NCBI GenBank assembly: GCA_022840285.1
Contig: JALHIE010000050.1
Location: 1-55,945, forward strand
Direction: 5' to 3'
Source of the DNA: Porphyromonadaceae bacterium
GTDB lineage: Bacteria; Bacteroidota; Bacteroidia; Bacteroidales; Dysgonomonadaceae
Length of the DNA stretch: 55,945 nucleotides
A model generated the notes under the pieces. The model ran no database searches, had not been told where the DNA came from, and saw nothing but the letters and a program-made list of their open reading frames with translations. This document shows, piece by piece, positions 26,865 to 34,121 of the stretch (the stretch's first letter is position 1; each line of letters opens with the position of its first letter). The translations under genes were made by a program, and so were the position numbers.

Positions 26865-29480
26865 ATGAAAAAAGACTCAAAATTAATGATAAGTAAAGCA
26901 AAGGTATTGTTTAGGTTATCTGTTTTACTTTTATTTTTCGTTTCAGCATCCGCTATTTATGCTCAGACAGGAATAATCAAAGGGACAATTGTTGATGCCA
27001 AGACCAAAGAACCGTTAATAGGAGCTTCGGTTTTGGTCGAAGGAACCACAAACGGCGCCGCAGCCGATCTGGACGGCAATTTCGTTATCAATAACGTATC
27101 GGCGGGAACGCACACGCTCGTTGCATCTTACGTGGCATATCAACCGGTAACTAAAACGGAGATTGCCGTAGAAACAAACCGCGAAACGGTAGTGGATTTT
27201 GAAATGAACTCCGACGATATCAGCCTCGAAGCGGTTGAAGTGGTCGCACGCGCTAACCGCGAAAGCGAAAATATTCTGCTTCTCGAGCAAAAAAAAGCAT
27301 TTGTTCGAGGATTAGGTGATAGATATAACGCTACGCTATTAAATGGTTTCCCCATTCCCTCGGAAGATCCTGAATATAAAAATATCGCACTCGACTTTTT
27401 CGGAATCGATATCATTCAAAATGTAGGGGTAAACAAAGTTTTTAGTAGTAACAACGCTGGAGACGTTGGCGGAGCCATTATCGATATTTTTTCGAAAGAA
27501 CTGACGGGCGATTATGCTTTAACTTTAGATTTATCGGCAGGACTTAATGCTACGGCTTTCGGAAAGGATTTTCTGCAACAGGAAGGTTCCAATTATTTAG
27601 GTTTTGCAAACACAAAAAAACCCGTCGAAAATCAATTTTCGTTTCCAAATAGTCTGGATCCTAAAAAAGTTTCTCTTCCTTTGAATCACAGTTACGGTAT
27701 TTCGGGCGGGAAATCATTTAAGTTAGGAGAAAATAATAATCCGCTCTCCTTTTTTGTTGTAGCTTCTCATAGCGATGACTACTCTTTCACTGAAGAAACC
27801 GTTCGCAACACATACACAAACGGAGAAATTTGGCAAGATCAGGTAGGAAATAAATTTTCACAAACAACAAGCCAGTTAATTCTCGGAAATGCTTCGCTCG
27901 GAATCAATCGCAAACACAATCTTCATTACAATTTAATGCTGATTCACGCTAACGATCAGTATGTGGGTGAATTTAGCGGTATAAATAAAGAGAGGCATCA
28001 GGATAGTAACAGTTATATCGGTTTTTACAGAAGGCAGCAGACGAATGATAATCTTCTGATAGTAAATCAACTGATTTCAGACTGGGAGTTGTCTAAAGCA
28101 CTCAATCTTAGTGCCGGAATTTCTTACAATACAGTGAAAGGTCAGGAACCGGATCGAAGAGAAAATTATCTTTCACAGCAAGATAATGGTTCTTATATAC
28201 TGACGGGAAGTAACCGTCAAAAACGATTCTTCTCCACACTTACAAACAATGACATCAATACCAAAGCAGCCCTAACTTACAAAATGAAACATCGTTTCAA
28301 TAACGGAAACTCGTTTTTGAAAGTTGGCTATGACGGGCGTTTTATCGATGACAACTTCGAAGCTATAGAATATAATTTAGATGCTGTTGGCGGTACATAT
28401 CCAATCGATAATTTAAAGCTGGATGATTTGTACAACCAACAGAATATGGCAGATGGCAAATTTAGTATGAGTATAGGAGATCCAAACAAATATAAAGTAA
28501 CCAAGTATATTCATTCCGGATTCGCTGAACTAACTTATCAATTATTACAAAACTTAGCCGGAAATATTGGTTTGCGTACAGATATTGTTGATATGGCCAT
28601 AGATCATCGTGTACAGCACGTATCACCTGATAAAGTTCCGTTGAAGAAAAATTATTTCTTACCAAGCCTTAACCTGAAATACGACGTTAACGATAAAAAT
28701 GCAATTCGTTTAGGTACCAGCAAAACGTACACGTTGCCTCAATCGAAAGAAATTTCACCGTACCAATATGTAAACATTTCGTTTACAAGCCAGGGTAACG
28801 CCAATCTGAAACCTTCGGATAATTACAACCTGGATCTGAAGTGGGATTATTACATCAGCCCCAACGAATTATTCTCGTTAACCGGTTTCTATAAATACAT
28901 CCTTAGTCCTATCGGACGAGTGGATGAAGGAAATTCAGCCGGATTGCTGACTTACAACAATATTAGTAATCATGCGATGGTAGGTGGCGTTGAAATGGAA
29001 TTACGAAAGAATATTTTCAATCGTTTCAATTCGCAAATCGAACAAATGAGCAGATTGTCGGTGGGTTTAAATGCATCGTACATTTACACCGATCTGAAAC
29101 TTAAAATACGCGATACCGAAGTAAGAAACAGCCCGCTCGAAGGAGCTTCTCCTTTCCTTGCTAATATGGATTTGTCGTATAACCATACAAAAAAAGACAA
29201 AAACTTGATAGTATCAATAATTCTCAACTATTTCAGCGACCGTGTTCATACTATCGGCTCAAAGGGCTACAAGGATATTATTGAAGAAGGAGTTCTTACG
29301 CTCGATTTTGCAGCATCGTATAAATTTAATCGGCATTTCTCATTGAAAACAAAGGCAACCAATTTACTGGATCCTTCATACCGATTATCACGTGAAAGCA
29401 GCTCGACGGATGAAAATATTGTATTGAATGAATTTAAAAAAGGACAAAACATCAGCTTAGGTATAAGCTATGAATTTTAA
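26865..29480 (+). CDS. TonB-dependent receptor with shortened plug
   Basis: An 871-residue outer-membrane receptor for TonB-driven uptake of a bound ligand. An N-terminal signal (about 1-34) is followed by a carboxypeptidase-regulatory-like domain (GIIKGTIVDAKTKEPLIGAS, about 36-125), then plug and barrel. The barrel strands are regular and end in LGISYEF with a terminal Phe. The plug looks short: LLLEQKKA is followed at once by FVRGLGDRYNATLLNG. Relatives I recall have about 40-45 residues in between, including a GVSDAEGAVTKVSG-type segment. This suggests an in-frame deletion near 27297. It is followed 49 nt later by a beta-helix lipoprotein gene, probably its partner. The pho-box-like array upstream suggests phosphate-responsive expression and hence a phosphorus ligand (inference). 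Confidence 0.87.
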   Translation: MKKDSKLMISKAKVLFRLSVLLLFFVSASAIYAQTGIIKGTIVDAKTKEPLIGASVLVEGTTNGAAADLDGNFVINNVSAGTHTLVASYVAYQPVTKTEIAVETNRETVVDFEMNSDDISLEAVEVVARANRESENILLLEQKKAFVRGLGDRYNATLLNGFPIPSEDPEYKNIALDFFGIDIIQNVGVNKVFSSNNAGDVGGAIIDIFSKELTGDYALTLDLSAGLNATAFGKDFLQQEGSNYLGFANTKKPVENQFSFPNSLDPKKVSLPLNHSYGISGGKSFKLGENNNPLSFFVVASHSDDYSFTEETVRNTYTNGEIWQDQVGNKFSQTTSQLILGNASLGINRKHNLHYNLMLIHANDQYVGEFSGINKERHQDSNSYIGFYRRQQTNDNLLIVNQLISDWELSKALNLSAGISYNTVKGQEPDRRENYLSQQDNGSYILTGSNRQKRFFSTLTNNDINTKAALTYKMKHRFNNGNSFLKVGYDGRFIDDNFEAIEYNLDAVGGTYPIDNLKLDDLYNQQNMADGKFSMSIGDPNKYKVTKYIHSGFAELTYQLLQNLAGNIGLRTDIVDMAIDHRVQHVSPDKVPLKKNYFLPSLNLKYDVNDKNAIRLGTSKTYTLPQSKEISPYQYVNISFTSQGNANLKPSDNYNLDLKWDYYISPNELFSLTGFYKYILSPIGRVDEGNSAGLLTYNNISNHAMVGGVEMELRKNIFNRFNSQIEQMSRLSVGLNASYIYTDLKLKIRDTEVRNSPLEGASPFLANMDLSYNHTKKDKNLIVSIILNYFSDRVHTIGSKGYKDIIEEGVLTLDFAASYKFNRHFSLKTKATNLLDPSYRLSRESSSTDENIVLNEFKKGQNISLGISYEF

Positions 29481-29529
29481 CAAGAAATGACTCTTAACTA
29501 ACTCTATTTATTAACTAATTTACTCAAAA

Positions 29530-30690
29530 ATGAAAAAAATCTTATTTAGTTTAGTAATGCTCGCAGCTATGTTGACACCCGTTGTGTTGACGTCGTGCGG
29601 AAGTGATGACCCAGTTGATCCCACGCCGATGGAAGATAAAAACCTGTCTGGTTCTATTACAACCACAAGAACTCTTGATGCATCTGTAGAATACTTATTG
29701 GACGGACCGCTGCTTGTTGAAGATGGTGGCGTATTAAATATTCCTGCCGGTACTGTAATTAAAGCAAAAAAAGGTTTTGGCAGTTATATTCTTGTATTGC
29801 AAGGTGGCAAAATCAACGTAAACGGAACAGCCGATAAACCTGTTACAATGACTGCTGATGTGCCAAACGCAGAACAAGGATACTGGGGCGGACTTATTAT
29901 CAATGGCCGCGCTCCACTCTCTGGTGGATCTACCGGCTCTACCGAAATTAACTCTGCATATTCTTACGGTGGAACAAACACGGCAGATAATTCGGGTTCC
30001 ATCACTTATTTGAAACTTGAAGCTACCGGTGCACGTTCAAGCGCAAACGTTGAGCACAACGGCCTTACATTGAACGGTGTTGGTAACGGTACAAAAATCG
30101 AAAACGTTTTCATTCCTGATGGAGCTGACGATGGTATTGAATTTTTTGGAGGTTCTGTAAACGTTAAAAATCTGTTGGTTGTAAATTCTGACGATGATAT
30201 GTTTGACATGACACAAGGATGGAACGGAACGTTGGAAAATGCTTACGGAATTTGGGAAGCCGGTTATTCTAGCTCTGAATCTGACCCACGTGGTGTTGAA
30301 GCTGATGGTAACTTAGATGGAAAATATCCTGATCAAACAGGACAATCTGATTTCACGATCAAAAACATGACTATAGATTTAAGATTGGCTCCTATTGCAA
30401 AAGATCACGCTGATTTTGCTAAAAAATCGATGCAAGATGTTCTTAAAATTCGTCGAGGTGCAAAAGCTACCATAACCAATGCATTGGTTAAAGGTACAGG
30501 AACAGCTCAGGACGTAATCGATCTTGATGGTGCAAACGCAGGTACTTCTATCAGCCTGACTAATCAGTTGACATCTGTTACCAGTGCTGATCATATCAAA
30601 CCTACAACTGGATTCCCCAATGTAAAGATTGAAGCAGGTAATACCGGTTGCCCAACCGATATTTTCGCTTGGACAGGATACAAATTCTAA
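29530..30690 (+). CDS. Predicted beta-helix surface lipoprotein, partner of the TonB receptor
   Basis: A 386-residue lipoprotein (signal with lipobox VLTSC). After a short acidic linker rich in Asp and Pro, the sequence has repeated short strands and turns typical of a right-handed parallel beta-helix (GSYILVLQGGKINVNGTADK, GLTLNGVGNGTKIENVFIPD, SVNVKNLLVVNSDDDMFD). It is rich in Gly, Asn and Asp. I know this type as a frequent neighbour of such TonB receptors in Bacteroidetes, but the function is not established. By position it would be the surface ligand-binding or processing component. It has no independent promoter that I can see and probably shares the pho-box-controlled transcript starting near 26846. 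Confidence 0.75.
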   Translation: MKKILFSLVMLAAMLTPVVLTSCGSDDPVDPTPMEDKNLSGSITTTRTLDASVEYLLDGPLLVEDGGVLNIPAGTVIKAKKGFGSYILVLQGGKINVNGTADKPVTMTADVPNAEQGYWGGLIINGRAPLSGGSTGSTEINSAYSYGGTNTADNSGSITYLKLEATGARSSANVEHNGLTLNGVGNGTKIENVFIPDGADDGIEFFGGSVNVKNLLVVNSDDDMFDMTQGWNGTLENAYGIWEAGYSSSESDPRGVEADGNLDGKYPDQTGQSDFTIKNMTIDLRLAPIAKDHADFAKKSMQDVLKIRRGAKATITNALVKGTGTAQDVIDLDGANAGTSISLTNQLTSVTSADHIKPTTGFPNVKIEAGNTGCPTDIFAWTGYKF

Positions 30691-30716
30691 CCAGAACAGT
30701 CGGTCTATAAGAACAG

Positions 30717-30750
30717 AAGGTATTTCGTGTAAAAACCGGAGTACCTTTTT
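30717..30750 (+). terminator. Possible terminator after the beta-helix lipoprotein
   Basis: AAGGTA (30717-30722) can pair with TACCTT (30742-30747), followed by T residues. The stem is short and the loop is 19 nt, so the call is weak. Confidence 0.4.
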
Positions 30751-30780
30751 GTTGTTATGCGGCAGGAAATTGTACCTTTG
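30748..30780 (+). promoter_or_regulatory. Promoter of the MORN-like gene
   Basis: TTTG (30748-30751), 21 nt, then TACCTTTG (30773-30780), an exact -7 match. A start near 30787 places the leader just upstream of the ATG at 30814 and rules out the longer frame from 30757. Confidence 0.5.
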
Positions 30781-30813
30781 TTATGGAGGTACAATTTAAA
30801 AAACAAGAATCGT

Positions 30814-31299
30814 ATGAAAAATAAAACAATACTATTGGTGGGTATCTTTCTTTTAGCGTTAAGCGTCCAGGCTCAAGATCAGCAGGGTAATCCTCAGATC
30901 TATCAAAACGAAGGAGTCTATTACCGCGACAAGAAGCAAAACGAACTTTATACCGGAGATTATCGTGAATATTACGATAATGGCACGCTCAAGCTTGAGA
31001 TGCAGATCAAAAACGGCTTACCCGAGGGAGCTTACCTGATCTATTTCGACAATCGGAAACCTAAGGAAGTACGTTCTTACAGAGAAGGTAAATTGCACGG
31101 CTTGTGGCGTACGTACGATATTTCGGGGCAACTCATTTCAGAAGCCGAATACAAGAATGGCGCAAAACACGGCACCTGGCGTATTTGGGACGAATTGGGA
31201 AATCAGCGTTACGAAATGAATTACTACGAAGGTAATAAAACCGGATTGTGGCGCATGTGGGACGATAAGGGAAATCTATTGGATGAGAAAAAATATTAA
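30814..31299 (+). CDS. MORN/YwqK-like repeat protein, exported
   Basis: A 161-residue protein with signal peptide MKNKTILLVGIFLLALSVQAQ. At least five MORN-like repeats follow: YTGDYREYYDNGTLKLEMQ, GAYLIYFDNRKPKEVRSY, GLWRTYDISGQLISEAEY, GTWRIWDELGNQRYEMNY and GLWRMWDDKGNLL. Such proteins are often annotated as YwqK-family antitoxins, but nothing here suggests a toxin-antitoxin pair. The fold probably mediates protein or membrane contact. The ATG at 30814 is chosen because a consensus promoter occupies the upstream in-frame extension. Its TAA stop is the first half-site of the second pho-box-like array. Confidence 0.8.
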   Translation: MKNKTILLVGIFLLALSVQAQDQQGNPQIYQNEGVYYRDKKQNELYTGDYREYYDNGTLKLEMQIKNGLPEGAYLIYFDNRKPKEVRSYREGKLHGLWRTYDISGQLISEAEYKNGAKHGTWRIWDELGNQRYEMNYYEGNKTGLWRMWDDKGNLLDEKKY

Positions 31300-31351
31300 C
31301 AAAATCTTAACCGAAATGTAACCGTTCTGTAACATTTATGCCTCAACTTTG
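31297..31351 (+). promoter_or_regulatory. Pho-box-like array 2 with -7 element
   Basis: TAAC half-sites begin at 31297, 31308, 31319 and 31330, exactly 11 bp apart. CAACTTTG (31344-31351, one mismatch to TAnnTTTG) begins 14 bp after the last one, the same geometry as array 1. It drives the small secreted protein at 31394. The first half-site overlaps the stop codon of the MORN-like gene. Confidence 0.7.
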
Positions 31352-31393
31352 TATCGGTTCAAAACGAAAATTTTTTAAAAATTAGATGCATAG

Positions 31394-31753
31394 ATGAAAA
31401 CAATTTTGGTATTAATCGCAACGGTTTTATTGTCAGTTTCAGTGTATGCTAAAGACAACAAAAACGACAAAAATGTAAAAAGTATCGCTGCTACGGAAGC
31501 TATCCGGAAAGTGAATGCTGTGGATATATCGGGTTCTGTTGTCGACAACAAAAGCAACGAATCGCTGGCGGGTGCGGCCATCTTCATTGACGGTAACAAA
31601 TATTATTCGGACCTGGACGGAAATTTCTCTGTTTCAGATCTTAAGCCGGGAAAACATACCGTTCGGGTAGAGTTGATTTCGTATCAACCGTCTGAAATAC
31701 AGGTAGATCTGCAAAAAGATAAAAAAATCAACATTGAGCTGGCACAGGAATAA
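31394..31753 (+). CDS. Small secreted carboxypeptidase-regulatory-like protein
   Basis: A 119-residue exported protein (signal MKTILVLIATVLLSVSVYA). After a short linker it consists of one carboxypeptidase-regulatory-like/CNA-B-type beta-sandwich (about 45-118: DISGSVVDNKSNESLAGAAIFIDG, YSDLDGNFSVSDLKPGKHTVRVE). This is the same domain type found at the N-terminus of the TonB receptor at 26865, but free-standing. It may act as a periplasmic or surface adaptor; its role is unknown. It has its own pho-box-like promoter and a strong terminator at 31776, so it is a monocistronic member of the proposed regulon. Confidence 0.8.
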   Translation: MKTILVLIATVLLSVSVYAKDNKNDKNVKSIAATEAIRKVNAVDISGSVVDNKSNESLAGAAIFIDGNKYYSDLDGNFSVSDLKPGKHTVRVELISYQPSEIQVDLQKDKKINIELAQE

Positions 31754-31775
31754 AAAGTCAGTTGAGAGGACATTG

Positions 31776-31803
31776 AAAAGTTTGCCGCGAAGCAAACTTT
31801 TTT
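31776..31803 (+). terminator. Rho-independent terminator after the small secreted protein
   Basis: AAAAGTTTGC (31776-31785) and GCAAACTTTT (31792-31801) form a perfect 10-bp stem with a 6-nt loop, followed by T residues. Confidence 0.88.
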
Positions 31804-31823
31804 GTTTTTATGACAGGAAAAGT

Positions 31824-31878
31824 TAACCAAAACTTAACTGAAATGTAGCGGGTTCGTAACAAAAGATTCCGACATTTG
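31824..31878 (+). promoter_or_regulatory. Pho-box-like array 3 with -7 element
   Basis: Half-sites begin at 31824 (TAAC), 31835 (TAAC), 31846 (TAGC) and 31857 (TAAC), exactly 11 bp apart. GACATTTG (31871-31878) begins 14 bp after the last, matching arrays 1 and 2. No open frame of reasonable size starts in the next 110 nt before a terminator at 31953-31989, so the product may be an RNA. Confidence 0.6.
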
Positions 31879-31883
31879 CAATG

Positions 31884-31989
31884 TTAATACAATATTCACT
31901 TGGTTCAAAAATAGTACAAAAATCAATTTTTCATTAACTCTCTATGGGTCTTAAAAAATGGTGAAGATGTGAATCTGCGCCATTTTTTG
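31884..31989 (+). ncRNA. Candidate small RNA under pho-box-like control
   Basis: A transcript starting about 6 nt after the -7 element of array 3 and ending at the hairpin at 31953-31989 would be about 105 nt. It holds only an 18-codon frame (ATG at 31881, probably upstream of or at the transcription start) without a ribosome-binding site. The 5' part is unstructured and A/T-rich; the 3' end is a classic intrinsic terminator. This is the layout of a regulatory small RNA. No family was recognised, and the call rests on promoter plus terminator only. Confidence 0.35.
31953..31989 (+). terminator. Rho-independent terminator of the candidate small RNA
   Basis: AAAAAATGG (31953-31961) pairs with CCATTTTTT (31980-31988), with two further possible pairs inside. 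The T run is part of the descending arm. Confidence 0.7.
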
Positions 31990-31990
31990 T

Positions 31991-31998
31991 TATCTTTG
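31991..31998 (+). promoter_or_regulatory. -7 box of the 56-residue membrane protein gene
   Basis: TATCTTTG, an exact TAnnTTTG match, starts 2 nt after the preceding terminator. A start near 32005 gives a leader of about 14 nt to the ATG at 32019. Confidence 0.5.
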
Positions 31999-32018
31999 CG
32001 AACCACATTGTTACCATT

Positions 32019-32189
32019 ATGGCAAAACGAACATTTTCACAAACGCAATTCGGCTTTATCGCCATACTCTGGGTGATTCTAGCCGGATATATTCTCATGA
32101 ATGCTGAAATAAACGCCGTTACTATTATTTCCCTGATCATGTCGGGCATCATTGTATTTGTTCCTGTTTACAGAAATCTACGAAAGTAA
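32019..32189 (+). CDS. Small membrane protein (56 residues)
   Basis: An ATG at 32019 opens a 56-codon frame to TAA at 32187-32189. The protein starts MAKRTFSQTQFGF and has two hydrophobic segments (about 11-28 and 33-51) separated by NAEIN. It ends with the basic VYRNLRK, consistent with a hairpin in the inner membrane with both ends inside. It has its own exact -7 box and is bounded by a terminator upstream and the gdhA promoter downstream, so it looks like a real gene. I do not recognise a family; no toxin partner or regulator is adjacent. Confidence 0.6.
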   Translation: MAKRTFSQTQFGFIAILWVILAGYILMNAEINAVTIISLIMSGIIVFVPVYRNLRK

Positions 32190-32250
32190 ACTTATTTCTG
32201 TCAAAACATAAAAAAATGTCGAAAAATTCTTTCATTTAAATTTTTGATAC

Positions 32251-32258
32251 TATTTTTG
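32251..32258 (+). promoter_or_regulatory. -7 box of gdhA
   Basis: TATTTTTG is an exact match to TAnnTTTG, about 48 nt before the gdhA start. A good -33 element was not seen. Confidence 0.4.
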
Positions 32259-32306
32259 TATTTCAAAGTGATTGTTTAATGAGTTATCACAATAAAACCT
32301 TTTTTT

Positions 32307-33641
32307 ATGAAGTACGAAGAAATTATCAGTCTGGTGAAAAGACGTTTTCCAAATGAGCCCGAATATCTTCAGGCTGTTGAAGAAGTGATTGAGTCAATCG
32401 AAGAGGTGTACAACCAACATCCTGAATTCGAAAAGGCCAACTTGATCGAGCGGTTGATCATCCCCGATAAAATTCACACGTTCCGTATCACCTGGGTGGA
32501 CGACAAGGGCAATGTACAGACAAACATGGGATACCGGGTACAACACAACAACGCTATCGGTCCCTACAAAGGAGGAATTCGTTTTCACGCATCCGTGTCT
32601 CTTTCCATCTTGAAATTCCTGGCTTTTGAACAAACCTTTAAGAATGCGCTCACCACACTTCCTATGGGTGGTGCCAAAGGAGGGTCGGACTTCTCGCCTC
32701 GCGGCAAATCGGAAAGTGAAGTCATGCGCTTCTGTCAGGCTTTTACCGAAGGATTGTGGCGGGTTATCGGACCGGATACCGATGTTCCGGCAGGTGATAT
32801 CGGTGTAGGTGGTCGAGAAGTGGGGTATATGTTTGGTAAATACAAGAAACTGGCCGGTGAGTTCACGGGAACGTTTACCGGAAAAGGGCGTGAGTTCGGC
32901 GGGTCACTTATCCGTCCGGAAGCCACAGGCTACGGAAACGTCTATTTTTTGCTGGAGATGCTGAGAACCAAGAATATCGATATAAAAGGGAAAAAATGCC
33001 TGGTATCGGGTTCAGGAAATGTGGCCCAATACACTTGCGAGAAGCTGATCGAGCTGGGTGCTGTCCCGGTTACTCTTTCCGACTCAGACGGGTACATTTA
33101 CGATCCTGACGGAATCACTTCAGAAAAACTGAAGTTTGTGATGGATTTGAAAAACCTTTATCGCGGCCGTATTCGTGAATATGCAGAGGAATTCGGTTGC
33201 AAGTACGTCGCAGGTGCCCGTCCGTGGGGTGAGAAAGCCGATATAGCGTTGCCGTCTGCCACACAGAACGAAATTGACGGGGATGATGCCCAGTCGCTTG
33301 TAAAGAACGGGATCTTTGCCGTCTCGGAAGGGGCCAATATGCCCAGTACACCGGAGGCGATCGAGATCTTCCAGAAACACAAGATCCTCTATGCACCTGG
33401 TAAAGCAGCCAACGCAGGCGGAGTATCGGTCTCGGGGCTGGAAATGACGCAGAACTCGGAACGTTACAGCTGGAGTGCTGAGCAAGTAGACGAAAAACTG
33501 AAATGGATTATGGGCAATATTCACGAAAACTGCGTAAAATACGGTACCGAACCGGATGGTTATGTCAACTACGTGAAAGGGGCCAACATCGCCGGATTTA
33601 TGAAAGTAGCCAAGGCGATGATGGGTCAGGGAATCTTGTAA
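32307..33641 (+). CDS. gdhA: Glutamate dehydrogenase
   Basis: A 444-residue hexameric-type glutamate dehydrogenase that interconverts 2-oxoglutarate plus ammonia and glutamate. Glutamate-binding and catalytic motifs are intact: YRVQHNNAIGPYKGGIRFH and LPMGGAKGGSDFSPRGKS, with the catalytic lysine in the second. The Rossmann glycine motif is VSGSGNVAQYTCEKL, with a following LSDSDGY. The overall resemblance is to NADP-dependent bacterial enzymes, but cofactor choice is not certain from sequence alone. It has its own promoter and is followed closely by tRNA-Arg, without an evident terminator between them. Confidence 0.95.
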   Translation: MKYEEIISLVKRRFPNEPEYLQAVEEVIESIEEVYNQHPEFEKANLIERLIIPDKIHTFRITWVDDKGNVQTNMGYRVQHNNAIGPYKGGIRFHASVSLSILKFLAFEQTFKNALTTLPMGGAKGGSDFSPRGKSESEVMRFCQAFTEGLWRVIGPDTDVPAGDIGVGGREVGYMFGKYKKLAGEFTGTFTGKGREFGGSLIRPEATGYGNVYFLLEMLRTKNIDIKGKKCLVSGSGNVAQYTCEKLIELGAVPVTLSDSDGYIYDPDGITSEKLKFVMDLKNLYRGRIREYAEEFGCKYVAGARPWGEKADIALPSATQNEIDGDDAQSLVKNGIFAVSEGANMPSTPEAIEIFQKHKILYAPGKAANAGGVSVSGLEMTQNSERYSWSAEQVDEKLKWIMGNIHENCVKYGTEPDGYVNYVKGANIAGFMKVAKAMMGQGIL

Positions 33642-33699
33642 TTTTCTCGATTTGCCTTAAATTCAGTTTCATAAATTTTTTTTATTCTCAGAATTGCCG

Positions 33700-33707
33700 T
33701 ATTTTTG
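33700..33707 (+). promoter_or_regulatory. -7 box of the tRNA-Arg gene
   Basis: TATTTTTG, an exact TAnnTTTG, lies 22 nt upstream of the tRNA 5' end, consistent with a start near 33714. Confidence 0.45.
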
Positions 33708-33729
33708 CAGCCTGAATTTGCACAAGGAG

Positions 33730-33803
33730 GGTCGGGTAGCTCAGCTGGATAGAGCAACAGCCTTCTAAGCTGTGGGTCCTGGGTTCGAATCCCAGCCTGA
33801 TCA
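33730..33803 (+). tRNA. tRNA-Arg (anticodon TCT)
   Basis: A 74-nt cloverleaf. The acceptor GGTCGGG pairs with CCTGATC (two G-T pairs), followed by discriminator A. The D arm is GCTCAGCTGGATAGAGC. The anticodon stem ACAGC/GCTGT encloses CTTCTAA, giving TCT, which reads AGA. The T arm is CTGGGTTCGAATCCCAG. CCA is not encoded. Confidence 0.95.
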
Positions 33804-33814
33804 CGTTAGAAACG

Positions 33815-33848
33815 AAACACTTATCAATGAATGTTGGTAAGTGTTTTT
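33815..33848 (+). terminator. Terminator after tRNA-Arg
   Basis: AAACACTTA (33815-33823) pairs with TAAGTGTTT (33838-33846) across a 14-nt loop, followed by T residues. Confidence 0.75.
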
Positions 33849-34121
33849 GCTTAATCACACACATATGCCTTGAGAAATATAAAAAATAACTTATTTCGGA
33901 ATTTACTGCTAACTCAGAAGAAGAGAAGTTTATACTTCCGATGAAGACCAGTATGTAATTAGCAAACGGTAAAATCATTCTATTTCTACATTCTTTTTTT
34001 TAATTTTGCTTTTCTTTAACGTTATTTTTATAGTTTTGCAATTCAATGAATTATTAACTTCCACCTGTGGCAATATTGAATTTTTTAAATACATATATAA
34101 AGCTATAATATTAAGGTTGTT
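33849..34121 (+). promoter_or_regulatory. AT-rich gap with promoter for the DoxX fusion gene
   Basis: The 318-nt gap after tRNA-Arg (33804-34121) holds the tRNA terminator and, near its end, TTTG (34005-34008) and TAGTTTTG (34031-34038, exact -7 match). The predicted start near 34045 gives a leader of about 77 nt. I looked for a repeat of the tRNA 3' end marking an integrated element and found none. Confidence 0.45.

Noticed and set aside
30757..30813. N-terminal extension of the MORN-like protein
   Set aside because: The extension contains the -7 box TACCTTTG and would hide the signal peptide that begins at 30814.
33688..33978. Minus-strand 96-codon frame over tRNA-Arg
   Set aside because: It is the complement of the tRNA (RLGFEPRTHSLEGCC-type peptide is a known artefact of antisense tRNA) and has no ribosome-binding site.
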